Origin: Pseudogymnoascus destructans
Lineage: Eukaryota; Ascomycota; Leotiomycetes; Thelebolales; Thelebolaceae
Length of the DNA: 64,000 nt
NCBI RefSeq assembly: GCF_001641265.1
Contig: NW_020167525.1
Span: 598,501 to 662,500, forward strand
Direction of reading: 5' to 3'
Made by a program: the position numbers and the translations under genes. The notes beneath the pieces are model-generated. The model ran no database searches. It worked only from the letters and a program-made list of their open reading frames with translations, and was not told the DNA's origin. This document shows, piece after piece, positions 9,738 through 20,600 of the stretch (the stretch's first letter is position 1; every line of letters starts with the position of its first letter).

Positions 9738-9863
9738 ATAGGATACGAGATCCTTAAGAACCCCCTCCTAGCACAGAGGAAATTGTGGACAAGAGCGTTG
9801 ATAGCTACGAGCTACCGGAAGTCAAGCTCTTTCGTATCAGTACCAATACACACCCGAGACAAT

Positions 9864-10392
9864 ATGTCGAAAAAGCTGACATCAAACATACCCCAAGACA
9901 ACGATGGTCAACTGCCCACAATGACTACCAGACAAACCACTGCTGCAGCTACGAGCGCTGTGCTATCCGAAGACATCTCGAGTCGAATGGCCCACCTCAA
10001 AGCACAGATACAGGAGGTCAAGGATCTACTAGTTACCCTGATGGCAGCCCAGACCAGAATCCCGTCCACACCGCCAGTGGACGTCCCCATACCCACAGTC
10101 AAAGCTACGGAGCAACGAACGCCTCACACACGAAACACCCCTGAGACAGTTCAATTGCCGCCTCTTCAGGACTTTCGTTCTCCATCGATCCCAAGCACAT
10201 CACAAATGCACACCGAGGACCCACCGACTCACTATAAGAAATCTACCATCTCGGAGAGAATCACTCCGCTCAGTAATGGGATAGAACATACCTTCCTACA
10301 ATGGAGCGCTTCGATTCAGGACCGACTCGTAGTCAATGAGGACAACTACCTTACCGACGTCTCGAGAAGAGCATTGATATGGGGAACTACGA
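9864..10392 (+). pseudogene. Gag of retroelement D, N-terminal part
   Basis: From ATG 9864 (MSKKLTSNIPQDNDG..) to TACGA at 10388-10392, where LTR C begins. The segment GIEHTFLQWSASIQDRLVV and the following text are gag-like. The next gag residues are found on the other strand starting at 23297, which also begins at TACGA; joining over the shared TACGA keeps the frame (..WGT T|TGLAKTYLEPQ..). The gene is therefore split by an LTR insertion and a later inversion. Confidence 0.7.
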
Positions 10393-11292
10393 TGTCATAC
10401 TGACATTCGTTGCACTCAGTTTGCTCAAGAGCAAACTTAGAAATATCCTCCTCAAACCTACAAGTCACTATACATATTTTGGCTTGTCACACCAACAACA
10501 AGAGCAATACTACTCAACGATTGCTACAACCCTCTATGATTCATTACACATCATTGCTCCTTAGTTACTGGGCCGATATGACCACATAGCATATCTCTAC
10601 AACCCTCTATGATTCATTACATGACATCACTCCTTAGTTACTGGGCTAATACTACACATGACATATCTCTATCAACTAGAGGCCTAGGAACATGAACAAT
10701 AGCTCCAAAAGCTTCTACAACCATCTATGATTCATTACACGTCATTGCTCCTTAGTTACCCACAAGATTGGTTAAGTTATGACATAATCTGTCTATAGGG
10801 GTACTCTGACCTTGGACCTCCTTTCACTTCCTATAGGCTAGGAACATAGGAGATGGTTCTATGGGATTCTCTTACGTCGACTACAGTTACCAAGCCTGGT
10901 TAGTCATGGAAAGTCTTGGAAAATGAGAGAACTACACTCCTTAGCATAAATAGGATTGCCCTTTCCTTAAGAAAGGGCAAGCAGACAATATAGTAAATCG
11001 ACTATCACATACTTCCACATCTTTTCCAAGCTTTCAAGCATTGATCTTGTTACTCCTTGTTTCTGAAAAGTCAGTGAGGTGCTAACCTCTGACTTATCCC
11101 TGAGTTCTCGGACTCAACATTTGTTACAACTTGTCTAAACCACTCCACTACATCATACACCTGATTGCTGCGTTGTGGAATAGTCTAAGCTACGACCCTT
11201 TGGCTCTGTTTCCTAAGACAGTGTGTTGTCTTAGTAAAATCACCCCTTTCTTGGGTGGCTAGATTCTCACATCTGGTTCACCCACCATTACA
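10393..11292 (-). repeat. LTR of family C (900 bp)
   Basis: On the minus strand it runs TGTAATGGTGGGTG.. to ..GTCAGTATGACA. Related copies are at 23298-24587 (plus), 24588-24793 (plus, partial) and 55084-55987 (minus). It contains repeated CTCTATGATTCATTACA blocks and no coding capacity. On the left it is flanked by TACGA; the same five bases in reverse complement flank the copy at 23298. Confidence 0.75.
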
Positions 11293-11747
11293 TTCTTCAC
11301 AATTATCACATCTTGTGCTCCAAGGTCCAGGAGTACAAAGGGGCAGTTATATATCCGGCGTCCTTTGACTGTTAAGTGCAACCAAATATACTCTGATACA
11401 TAGCTTTGGATGCTTCACTGAAATCCACGTATGGGTACGGAGTAGGGCAGTTTCCATATGGGGCTCTGAAGCGCTTTTGACAGTCGTTTTGCGAAAGGGT
11501 TGTTAATAACGAGGTAGCCATTTGCTGTCTGCTAGGGACTTCGTTTGCACCCTGAGCCCATTCATACTCAGGGTCATGTCGACTAAGAACTGGGTACCTC
11601 CCAGGAGTTCTCGTAAGTCTAGTCCTCGCAGGTCACATTTGCGTAGACCTAGAAAGGAGCCTTCTCCTAGGCCTCGTCGTTTTCCTCGAGGGACGCATCC
11701 GACTGGAGTTCAATGGCTTCCTCCCATTGTTCTTCTGTCTCAGGGTT
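11293..11747 (-). pseudogene. Pol (protease-region) remnant, probably of retroelement D
   Basis: On the minus strand the last part reads KGRRIYNCPFVLLDLGAQDV and so on, which resembles the retropepsin-like segment of fungal LTR elements (D-L-G in place of D-S/T-G), preceded by low-identity sequence with stops and an acidic stretch. If the C-LTR-bounded interval is turned back, this piece follows D gag in the same orientation, so I assign it to D by inference. Confidence 0.45.
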
Positions 11748-11941
11748 TGTAACGCTGACTTCTAAATGATAGAAGACACAGAGGTTTCTTGCGTAAGGTT
11801 GACTTGACAGAGGAGGCAGGGGATTAGACACAAAGGCTTTCCAAGTAACACGTTACAGTATTGTAAAGAATACTATATTGAGTTGAGCACGAAGCTCCTA
11901 TCTAAGGAAATACTATCTACTTATATAGTGGCATCGTGCCT
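11748..11941 (-). repeat. Truncated, diverged LTR of family A
   Basis: Minus-strand R/U5 part of LTR A, from TGTAACGCTGAC up to the GGCATCGTGCCT region, then an abrupt change. It shares variants (AGGTTTCTTGCGTAAGGTTGACTT) with the relic at 54585-54698, indicating an older subfamily. Confidence 0.8.
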
Positions 11942-12012
11942 CATGGGTAATCTGGATAGTTGGCGGATAGCTAGATATTCAGGATGGTTCGTGGATAGCT
12001 CAACTATCCAGT

Positions 12013-12265
12013 TGTCACGGTTCACCAAGGCATAGGGCGCCAGTTGGGTATTATGAATTAAACTCAATCTAGAGAAGAAAGGAAAGAGAAGAGGAGCACT
12101 CGAGCAGTGGCTCGATCTATATACAGCTATTGTGGAGTGAATTCTCTTTAGCGAGACCAGTTCTGAGAATTCACTCCACAACTGAAAACTTCGCTCCAAC
12201 CCCGGAAAGCTCCCCACACCCCTGAACCCCCACTCGAGCTGCAAGGCGCACTTGATATCGTAACA
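12013..12265 (-). repeat. 3' LTR of gypsy B
   Basis: TG..CA ends. Contains a perfect 16-bp inverted repeat (12131-12146 with 12165-12180, 18-nt loop) just upstream, in sense, of the TATA box (sense CTGTATATAG). Identical by eye to 22263-22515. Confidence 0.9.
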
Positions 12266-12534
12266 CTACCCCCCCCCTACTCCAGAGTTGATCTCCTGAT
12301 CAAGAAATCCCATTTTCAACAGTGTGCGGCACAGATACCTGATTACCTGTGGTGTTCAGGTAATTACCTGGGTAATTACCTACCTGGGCTCATTCTCAAA
12401 ATACCTGAGTATCCCGGTATTTTCAGATACTTACCCAGATACATGCCAAGTATTGCCAAGTGTAGCCAAGCCGCACAAATGCTAACGTTGAAATACTCGT
12501 CTTCATGCTTGATATGGTGATAATTGCCGTGAAA

Positions 12535-15500
12535 ATGAGTGACTCTCCGTTGTCAGACGTGCCGACGGACCTTGATGGCTATAATGCTCACGATGAGCCA
12601 GCCCTACCAGGGCTTTTTACCCCTTTTCAGCAATCAAATCCAATTCCTGTCCGTCTACACCCGCCTAGCCAAATGCTACCGCCAACGCAGTCGCTGCTGT
12701 TCACGAAGGAACTATATTCAAGAATACTACTTGAGAGCAACCCGCCAACTATCAAAGTATGCTGTATGCAGCCTAATTGTGGATACTCGCCCGCAGCTCA
12801 AACCCATGCTCAAGCTGCTGCTTCAACTGGCAATCTTTGGAAACACTATAGTCTTAAGCATAAAGGAATCTATGATGCTCTTAAACACAAGAATACAGCG
12901 CCTTCAAGTCAATCTAGCAGCACATCATCATTTTTTGAGCCTCGGAGACCAGCGACCCATGAATCAAGACCAACAAACAATCCAGCCAAATATAGAGAGT
13001 TAGTGCTATCGTTTATAGTATCTAATAACCTGTCTTTACGCATTATCGAAAGCTATTCATATCGTCAATTAGTACGGTTCTTAAGTCCATCTGTGTTATC
13101 ACTTTCGTCAAGAACATTGCACCGAGAACTACAACGCCAATTCTCATATCACCGAGGCATACTACAGCTTGAACTCCATTCTCATATTATACATGGAGGC
13201 CGGATATCCATAACGACAGATGCATGGTCTGCACGGAACTATACAGAGTATGCTGCTGTTACCGCTCATTGGATTAATGATAATTGGCAGCAGAAATCAA
13301 AATTGCTTGATGTGATACATCTTCAAGAGCCTATTCATAGCGGTGAATACTTAGCTCAGCAATTAGCAGCTGTAACAGATAGTATAGCTATTACAGGCGC
13401 TATCTTTACATGCACCCGAGACAACGCATCATCAAATACTGTGATGCTCTCAGAATATGAGAAATTGGCTAGCAACGCCCAAACATCAACTCAACAACCT
13501 TGGACATTTACTGTCAAAGAAGGCGATGTCCGGTGTATTGCACATATCATAAATCTCGCAGTTCAAGCTGCTCTTACGAGTTTAAAAGCAGAACCAGATG
13601 TAGAGACAGAGACATACCGGTGTGAGCAAGGTGCAGCTCGGATTCCATTTAGTAGAGATAGTCATGTGGAAGTCATGAATGCTCTTGCAAAGCTACGAAG
13701 ACATATCTATGTCTTTCGTAATCGACGAGCATGGAAGGATGCTTTACAACGACAAGTCAAAGCTATAGGTTTAAAACCACAGCAACTATCACTTGATATG
13801 CCAGTACGATGGAATTCAACACATCGTATGCTTGATACAGCATTAAAACTCCAAATACCAATCACAGCAGTATGCATAACACAACAGCTTGATATTAGTA
13901 TGAAAGATATTGCATTAACTACAGGAGATTGGGCTGTTATTAAAGATCTTGAACGACTGTTCTTAATATTTCTCAAACCATCAAGACGGCTACAAAGTGA
14001 TACATATCCGTCACTTAACTTTGCTATTCCACTTTAACGTACATGTATAGCGAAAGCGCCAAACAAGCGAAAGCGCCAAAATTATCTACCCTCACGACAA
14101 ACATTGCGATAAATCTACCACAACATTAGAAATCAATTGAAACTACTCAGAGTCCTCTTCCTCAGAGGTGTCTATTACAATCTGACACGTGCGCGCATTG
14201 TGCCCAGTCTCACCACACTTGCCACAGCGACGGGCACGGGTTTCTTCCCTTGGCTTCCGACCACGGCTTGCCCTTATTTCCTGCTCTACCTGCTGCACAA
14301 CATCCCTCTCATCCTGTAGCTCTTGCGCCCCTTGTTGACTAAGTGATCCTCCTTGCTGTAGTCGTGTTTTCCTAGCTCTCCGGCGCTTGCTTAGTACTTC
14401 ATTTGCCTGTCGTAGGTTTTGGTTCTCTCCCTTTAGCAGTGCTAATTGATGCATTATTTGCGATGCACCCTTTGTAAACTGGTCAACAGCTGCATAGATT
14501 GAGGTTGGAGAGCTATTTTGATGGCGTGAAATCCGAGTTTTAATAAATGTAGACTGTGACATAGCTTCAATTGGGTTGTTTGGTGTCTGAGAAACCCAAG
14601 GTTGAGCAGTACCTGGGCGGGAGCTTGGAGGCGTTGGTGTCCTTAACTTAAGATCAAGTGTAGATATCACTCTCTCAGGGTCAAATGGAAGAAGCCCTGC
14701 CCCTCGGAACCTGCCTCGAATGTTACTTTCCGTCATTGTAGTGTTAAATGCAGCGTGGAAGGCAGGAAAGAAGTCATCCTTTGTAATATGAGAAATATGA
14801 GCCTGCATCATATCTTCAATTTGCCGACCATAGGCCTGCTTTAACGGGCCGAAACAGCCAACATCAAGTGGCTGGAGTAGATGAGAAGAGTGAGCAGGCA
14901 TACAAAGCGTAATAATGTTGTGTTCCTTGCAGTACTCCTCAAACTCATCTGAGTGGTGGCTCTCATGACCATCAAGGACTAACAAGCGATAACCACCAAC
15001 ACTCCGGGCCTTTGTATGCTTCTCAAAGTGCTGAATCCAATCCATGCCTCTCTCGTTTGTAGTCCAGCCATTTTCAGTAACAGAAATCACCCAATCGCTT
15101 GAAAATCCACTATTCTCATACCAAGATGTAAGGTGGTTTTTGCCTGCAACAATGATAAATGGTGGTACTGCCCAACCTTGAGAACTAACGCCTTGGATTA
15201 CTGTAACCCATTCCCGATTACCAGGCTGTACCTTCTTTGCTTTTGCCCGCCCGTCTGAGCTTGTTACAACCATAGCAGTTGAGATAACGCCCATCATAAA
15301 CCCAGTCTCATCAAAGTTGTAGATATCTGCTTCATCGATACCATATTTCGCAATTGTGTTACGCACAAGCTCAAACCAGCCATTAATAACTTCTGGATCT
15401 TCGCACTTAGCCCTCTGGTAGTCGTATTTGCGCTGAAAGCGTGTCTGGAGCTCTACACGCCGCTTAACAAAGTTTGAAGCCCAACGCGACCCAACGCGTG

Positions 15501-16610
15501 ACGCGTCGCGTGTTGCAAGTAGTCGACTTGCCATATCTTCAACAACAGACAGCCGAGGAGGAAACCCTTTGGCAGCTAGGTCGAGTATATACTGAACAAG
15601 GACGGACTCCTCTAGGTTAGTTAATTTCCGTGAGTTGGCTTGGATATCGCGTCGTGAAGGTACACCTTCTAGACGACGACCTAGCTTGCGGTGGTCCACA
15701 GAATAGATCCTAGCAGCAACTCGAAGGCGTAACTTTGGGTCGCTTTGCATAGCCTGGATAGCTAGCACTAATTGGCTTTCATCGTTTTTATGGGGCATGT
15801 TTTGTTGTTGAGGAATTTAACATTTAGTTGGGGGGTTTGGTCACCGCATCATTTTGGCGCTTTCGCTTGTTTGGCGCTTTCGCTATACATGTACGTTATC
15901 TTAAAATGATAAATAAAGTTAAGAAGATGCAACAAGAAGTTGGCGAGCACTCAGCAATTGGTATTGCATGCACAGTAGCTTATCAAAAGCTTCACGCGTA
16001 TTATACTCTTGCAACAAATCAGCAATGTAAGCACTCAGCTGTAGCTACAATTTGCGATCCACGGATGAACCATACAGTGTTTAAAAAGATATATCCAGAT
16101 AGTACAGATCATGTACGAATCACACGGGCAAGAGCACAGTTTGAAGATGTTTGTAGAACATATAAGACACGGCAATATCATCTTGATACAGAGCGTATTG
16201 AATGTGAAACAGCTCTTGCAGATGCATTAGGAAATGCAAATACTAGAGTGCAAGAACCAGATTCTGATGAAGATTTATTTGCATCAGAGGGTATATCATT
16301 TGAAGAACCAGAATGGAAACGATGGATGCTTGAACCACGGCCTGGTGAGCATACTGATATTCTCAAATATTGGTCTGCAAAGCAATATCAATATCCAATA
16401 ATTGCTCAAGTTGCTCGAGACCATCTTGCAATTCCTGCGACATCAGCACCATCAGAACGGGTATTTAGCAATGGTAGCGATATCATTACTAAGAAAAGGA
16501 ATAGATTGTCGCCATCGACAATTAGATATCTGCTTTGCTTACGGAATTGGGGTTATTTACCAGATGCCGACAGCGACGGTGATGATGCAGATGATGAGGC
16601 AGAAGAATAG
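12535..16610 (+). CDS. hAT transposase, split by a pogo insertion
   Basis: Coding parts 12535-14036 and 15899-16610. Leaving out one TA copy and the pogo element gives a continuous frame of 737 residues, normal for hAT. Start chosen at MSDSPLSDV. Features: BED-type zinc finger (C..C..H..H around CCMQPNCGYSP..HYSLKHKG), RNase-H-like core with TTDAWSARNYTEY and CTRDNASSN (acidic residues), MPVRWNSTHRML, and a C-terminal hAT dimerisation domain (YWSAKQYQYPIIAQVARDHL, then PSERVFSNG with the catalytic-type Glu). No other break was seen, so inactivation is due to the pogo alone. Confidence 0.9.
14037..15896 (-). mobile_element. Intact pogo/Fot1-like DNA transposon nested in the hAT
   Basis: 1860 bp with perfect 46-bp terminal inverted repeats starting ACGTACATGTATAGCG; the TA target is duplicated at 14035-14036 and 15897-15898. 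Each terminal repeat holds two direct copies of AGCGAAAGCGCCAAA, likely transposase-binding sites. It encodes one full-length transposase. Confidence 0.95.
14143..15798 (-). CDS. Pogo/Fot1-like DDE_1 transposase with C-terminal zinc knuckle, intact
   Basis: 551 aa, one exon. An N-terminal psq/CENP-B-like HTH region (to about residue 140) for terminal-repeat binding is followed by a DDE_1 core: NFDETGF (Asp ~163), LVLDGHESH (Asp ~276), LLQPLDVG (Asp ~312), i.e. DD35D spacing. The C-terminus has a coiled-coil-like segment, basic runs and a CCHC knuckle CGKCGETGHNARTC near residue 530. All catalytic Asp are present and both ends are perfect, so the element could be autonomous. It lies antisense to the hAT gene it interrupts. 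Confidence 0.93.
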   Translation of the reverse strand: MPHKNDESQLVLAIQAMQSDPKLRLRVAARIYSVDHRKLGRRLEGVPSRRDIQANSRKLTNLEESVLVQYILDLAAKGFPPRLSVVEDMASRLLATRDASRVGSRWASNFVKRRVELQTRFQRKYDYQRAKCEDPEVINGWFELVRNTIAKYGIDEADIYNFDETGFMMGVISTAMVVTSSDGRAKAKKVQPGNREWVTVIQGVSSQGWAVPPFIIVAGKNHLTSWYENSGFSSDWVISVTENGWTTNERGMDWIQHFEKHTKARSVGGYRLLVLDGHESHHSDEFEEYCKEHNIITLCMPAHSSHLLQPLDVGCFGPLKQAYGRQIEDMMQAHISHITKDDFFPAFHAAFNTTMTESNIRGRFRGAGLLPFDPERVISTLDLKLRTPTPPSSRPGTAQPWVSQTPNNPIEAMSQSTFIKTRISRHQNSSPTSIYAAVDQFTKGASQIMHQLALLKGENQNLRQANEVLSKRRRARKTRLQQGGSLSQQGAQELQDERDVVQQVEQEIRASRGRKPREETRARRCGKCGETGHNARTCQIVIDTSEEEDSE

Positions 16611-16882
16611 GAATAGGGGCTGTCTATTTTATTATTATATTTGTCACGAGTTTCACTTTTCTAGTTACATATTCTAGTTACATATCGTTATCGATTTCAA
16701 ATATCAAAAGCGTCATTTTTGTATACGGAATTGAGGCTCAACTACCTGCTAAAGTATCTGTAAATACCTACCTTACCTGAGCAAAGTCGCTCAGATACTT
16801 ACCTTACCTGGCGAGGACCCAGATACTACCTGGGTAGTATCTGCCGAACACTGATTTTCAAAAAAAAAATTGTCTCCAGCTC

Positions 16883-19800
16883 TCATTTTGGTTTCTGAGG
16901 GTATTTTCTGTGATATGCTTGGGTAACTTCTGGAGAATTTTCAAAGCTCTCTGCAGTATACCATGTCTCATCCGGTGGATAGTTCTTCCAAGCTGCCTTG
17001 TAGAAAAGCTTCTTTCGAATAACTTTTGAGTCGAGGATTTCGTCCACTTCCCACTCCTCTTCGCCATTGACAATGACTGGAGGCTCTGGCTCCTGTTGCT
17101 GCCCTTCGATTGCGTCATTTGAGTCAAGTCTTAATAGATTGGCATGAAATACTGGATGAATCTTCATGCTGTTTGGAAGTTTGAGCCGATATGCAACTTG
17201 CCCAATTCGCTCTAGAATTTCAAAAGGTCCCACTTGCTTGTGGTCTAGCTTCTTTGATGGCCTCTGTGTCTTTATATTTCGAGTTGAAAGCCATACTCTG
17301 TCTCCCACTTGATAGCGTGGTGCAGGTTTCCTTTTCTTGTTCGCGAAATGTTCCATTTTTGCTTGCGAGAGCGTGATTTCATCCTGCAGAAACTCCCAAA
17401 CCTTTGCCATGGTCTGAGCTATGTTCTTGTGCTCTTGTTTGGCTTCGTGATATGCTTGCTGCTCTGTATCGAAGCTCATTCTTGGTTCATAGCCCTTGTT
17501 CGCAAAAAACGCACTTGTCTTGGTTGCATCTGATGGCAAACTGTTGGCAGCAAACTCCGCCATGCACAAGTATGAAACCCAATTGTCTTGAAGATAGTTC
17601 ACATGAGCTCGCAAGTAGCGTTCGAGCTCTGCATTGAATCGCTCAGTCTGTCCATCTGTTTCTGGGTGGAAGGCAGTTGAAAGTTTGGCCGAAATTTTCC
17701 AAATTTTGCAGAGCAAACTCCAGACTTCTGCAATGAACTGAGGACCTCTGTCTGATATTATCGAGTTTGGTAGACCATGGTGCTTCCATACATGTCGAAG
17801 TAAGAGCTGTGCTGTAGCTTCTGCAGTAGTCCCTTCTTGCCCAGCGAAACACGGAATGAAATGTCTTTCTTTCGTCAACCTGCATGCAACAACCAAGATA
17901 GCATTGTTCCCTTCACAGAGTGGTAATCCTGTCACGAAATCCATTGATATATCCATCCATGGTCGACTGTCAATAGGGATTGGTTGTAGAAGTCCATTGT
18001 AGAAGTCCATTGTAGGAATCTCGAGATGGTTTCGATCTTCGACAACTATGGCAGTTTTTGATATATCGAATTATTGTTTTGTCCATGTTTGGCCAGTAAT
18101 AGTGCTGTTTCATGACTCGCAGCATCTTTCCAGCTCCTGGATGTCCCATAGAAGGTTGTTCATGAACTTCTCTCAACAAGTCCACCTGAATGGTTTCTGG
18201 CACCCAAACTCGATTTTGATATTCTAGTATGCCGTTTTTGAGTTCGCAATAAGCCAATGCAACCTCTTTGCTTGTTCGATCACCATTCTCAAGCTTCTGT
18301 AGTGTAGCCTTGCAGAATTTGTCTTCCAGTTGAGACTTTTGGATTTTCTCAAGAATTGTCATTTCTCTGATATGAGTTTCCACTGGAGCTAGCTGAGCTG
18401 TTTGGCCTTGTTCTTTGAGTTTCAGAATGTCTGGATGTAGCCTCGAAGGTGGTAGCAACACCTGAAGCTGTTGCTTTTGTCGATCATCCTCATCATTGCC
18501 TTCTGGTCTGTCACCAGGCCTTCGAGTCAAAGCATCTGCTTTTCCATTTTGCTTCCCAGGCCTATAGATGATCTGGAAGTTGTATTGAGAGAGGAATTCA
18601 GCCCATCGAGCTTGTCTTCTTGTCAGCTTCTTGGTGGACATGAAGTATTCCAAGCTTTTGTGATCAGACAAGACTTGGACTGGAAAATCTGTCCCTTCAA
18701 GTTCTGGTCTCCATGCTTCGAAACATGTGATGATTGCAAGCAATTCCTTGTCATATATCTCGTAATTGCATTCTGCAGGTGCTAGCTTTTTTGAGAAGTA
18801 TGCCACTGGATGTAGAACCCCTTGATCATCTTTTTGTGACAAGACTCCTGATGAGATGAAGTCTGAGGAATCTGCTTCGACATAGGCTGTCTTGTTTCTA
18901 TCGAAATGCCTCAAGACAGGAGCTTCTGTGACTGTTTGTTTCAACAGCTCAAATGCAGTTTGGCATGCATGAGTCCATTCGAATATCTGATCCTTTCTGG
19001 TAAGGTTCACCAATGGCCTCATGATGCTGGAGTAATTTCGGATGAACCTTCGATAGAAATTGCAGAATCCAATGAAAGCTTGCATATCCCTGAGCGATTT
19101 TGGAGTTCGCCATTCCAATATAGTAGAAACCTTTGCAGGGTCCATGCGAATGCCATTGACTCCCACGATGAGTCCTAGGAATTTGGTTTCTTGGACGAAA
19201 AATGAGATATCTGCTTGCAGTCCAGCTTCTCGAAGCTTCTGTAGGACTTTCCTTATGTGCTCTGTATGCTCCGCTCGAGTAGCACTGTAGATAAGAATGT
19301 CATCCATGTATGCGGTGACGAATTGGTTGAGGTAATCCATGAGGGTTTCATTCATGTACCTCTGGAATGTTGCTGGACCATTTGTGAGTCCGAAGGGCAT
19401 GACCTTGTATTTGTAGGATCCAAATCGAGTTCTGAATGTAGTGAGGTCTTCATCTTCTTCTGTCTGCATTCGAATTCGATTGAAGGCATGTCGAATGTCC
19501 AGTTTGGTGAGATATTTTGCTCCTATGACTTGGGCCAGCGTTTCATCAATGAGTGGTATGGGATATCGATCCTTTTTCGTTATGGCATTTAGCTTCCTGT
19601 AGTCAACACAGAATCGAAGACCACCACCTGGCTTTCTCACAAACATAATGGGTGAAGAGTATGGGGCTTTGCTTGCTTCAATGAACCTTTTTGGCAAGTG
19701 CTCGAAGACATATTCTTCGACCAAATCAAGTTCTTCCTTTGACATATTCCAGAGTGGTGCATATCCCAGCTTTGCATCACCTTCGAGTTCAATATGATGG

Positions 19801-20600
19801 TCTGAAGGTCGATGGGGAGGTAGCTTGTCTGCTGCCATTTTTGAAAAAACATCCAAAAATTCATGAAATTCCTTCGGAAGGATCAGTCGAGAGTCAATTT
19901 CTTCAGTTTTGGTCTTGTTCTTGTGCTCGATTATGTCCTTCATTGATATAGCAAAGACTTGAGCTCCTCTTTGCTTCATGAGCATTCGAAATGGTGCTGC
20001 GCCAATCATTGCTATGGTGCAAGGTTTTGGTTTTTCCACTTTCAGAGCAGGTTCCGGAGGAGGCATTTCTTTGGCTTTCTGCCTTTGTTTTTCGCTTTTA
20101 GATATAGGCTCTGTTTCGAGGGCTCGATCTGGTATAGAATGGTTGCAATAATCTCCAGTGAAGAGGACTTGATCATTGATCATATCGAGAACAACTCCAT
20201 GTTGCTTCATCCAAGCTTTCCCGAGAATGATGGAATGTTTTCCCAGCGAAGTGATGAATAATGGACATAGGCTTTCCACATGCTCTCCCACTTGTAGTCG
20301 AGGATATATAGCATGTGTGATAGCAGGGGCAGCCTCTCCATTGAATCCTTCAACTTGTTTTGGCTTCACAAGTTCGACTGGGGCTATCCCTTCGATTTCA
20401 CATATTCTTTCTGCATCAGCAGCATTAATGAAGTTTCCACCTGTGGCACCAGTATCGATCAATGCATGGACAATAGCTTTGTATTTTCCTATTCTACAAG
20501 TAGCTAAGAAAGGGGTGTCCGGATCAAAACTGGATCTCGAGGAAGAAGCTGCAATTCTGGCTGCACTGCCTCTAGTGATGACTTGTCTAGAGGCTATTCG
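16883..20600 (-). pseudogene. Pol of gypsy B, one frameshift from intact
   Basis: Two open parts, 20462-17970 and 18010-16883. Domains in order: protease IDTGATGGNF, RT with YMDDILIYS, RNase H (YVEADSSDF, YDKELLAI), HHCC zinc finger (..CHSCRRSK), integrase core (ISMDFVTGL, IISDRGPQF, TDGQTERFN; D, D, E present), chromodomain (EWEVDEILDSKVIRK..). The frame breaks only at a 13-bp tandem duplication, 17986-17998 and 17999-18011. Pol is in the -1 frame relative to gag. The only slippery-like string in the short overlap is G GAA AAC, which is not a standard heptamer, so the mode of fusion is unclear. Confidence 0.88.

Larger units (their letters stand above)
12320..16853 (+). mobile_element. hAT DNA transposon inserted in gypsy B, itself interrupted by a pogo element
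   Basis: Termini CAGTGTGCGGCA (left) and, inverted, CAGTGTTCGGCA (right). The 8-bp target duplication ATTTTCAA is at 12312-12319 and 16854-16861, the hallmark of hAT. Both subterminal regions are dense in TACCTG/CAGGTA motifs (12335-12450 and 16740-16840), likely transposase-binding sites. Without the nested pogo it is about 2.67 kb. Confidence 0.93.

Noticed and set aside
11921..12244. 107-codon frame (and its twin at 22222-22494)
   Set aside because: Both lie inside the two gypsy B LTRs, so they recur only because the LTR is repeated.
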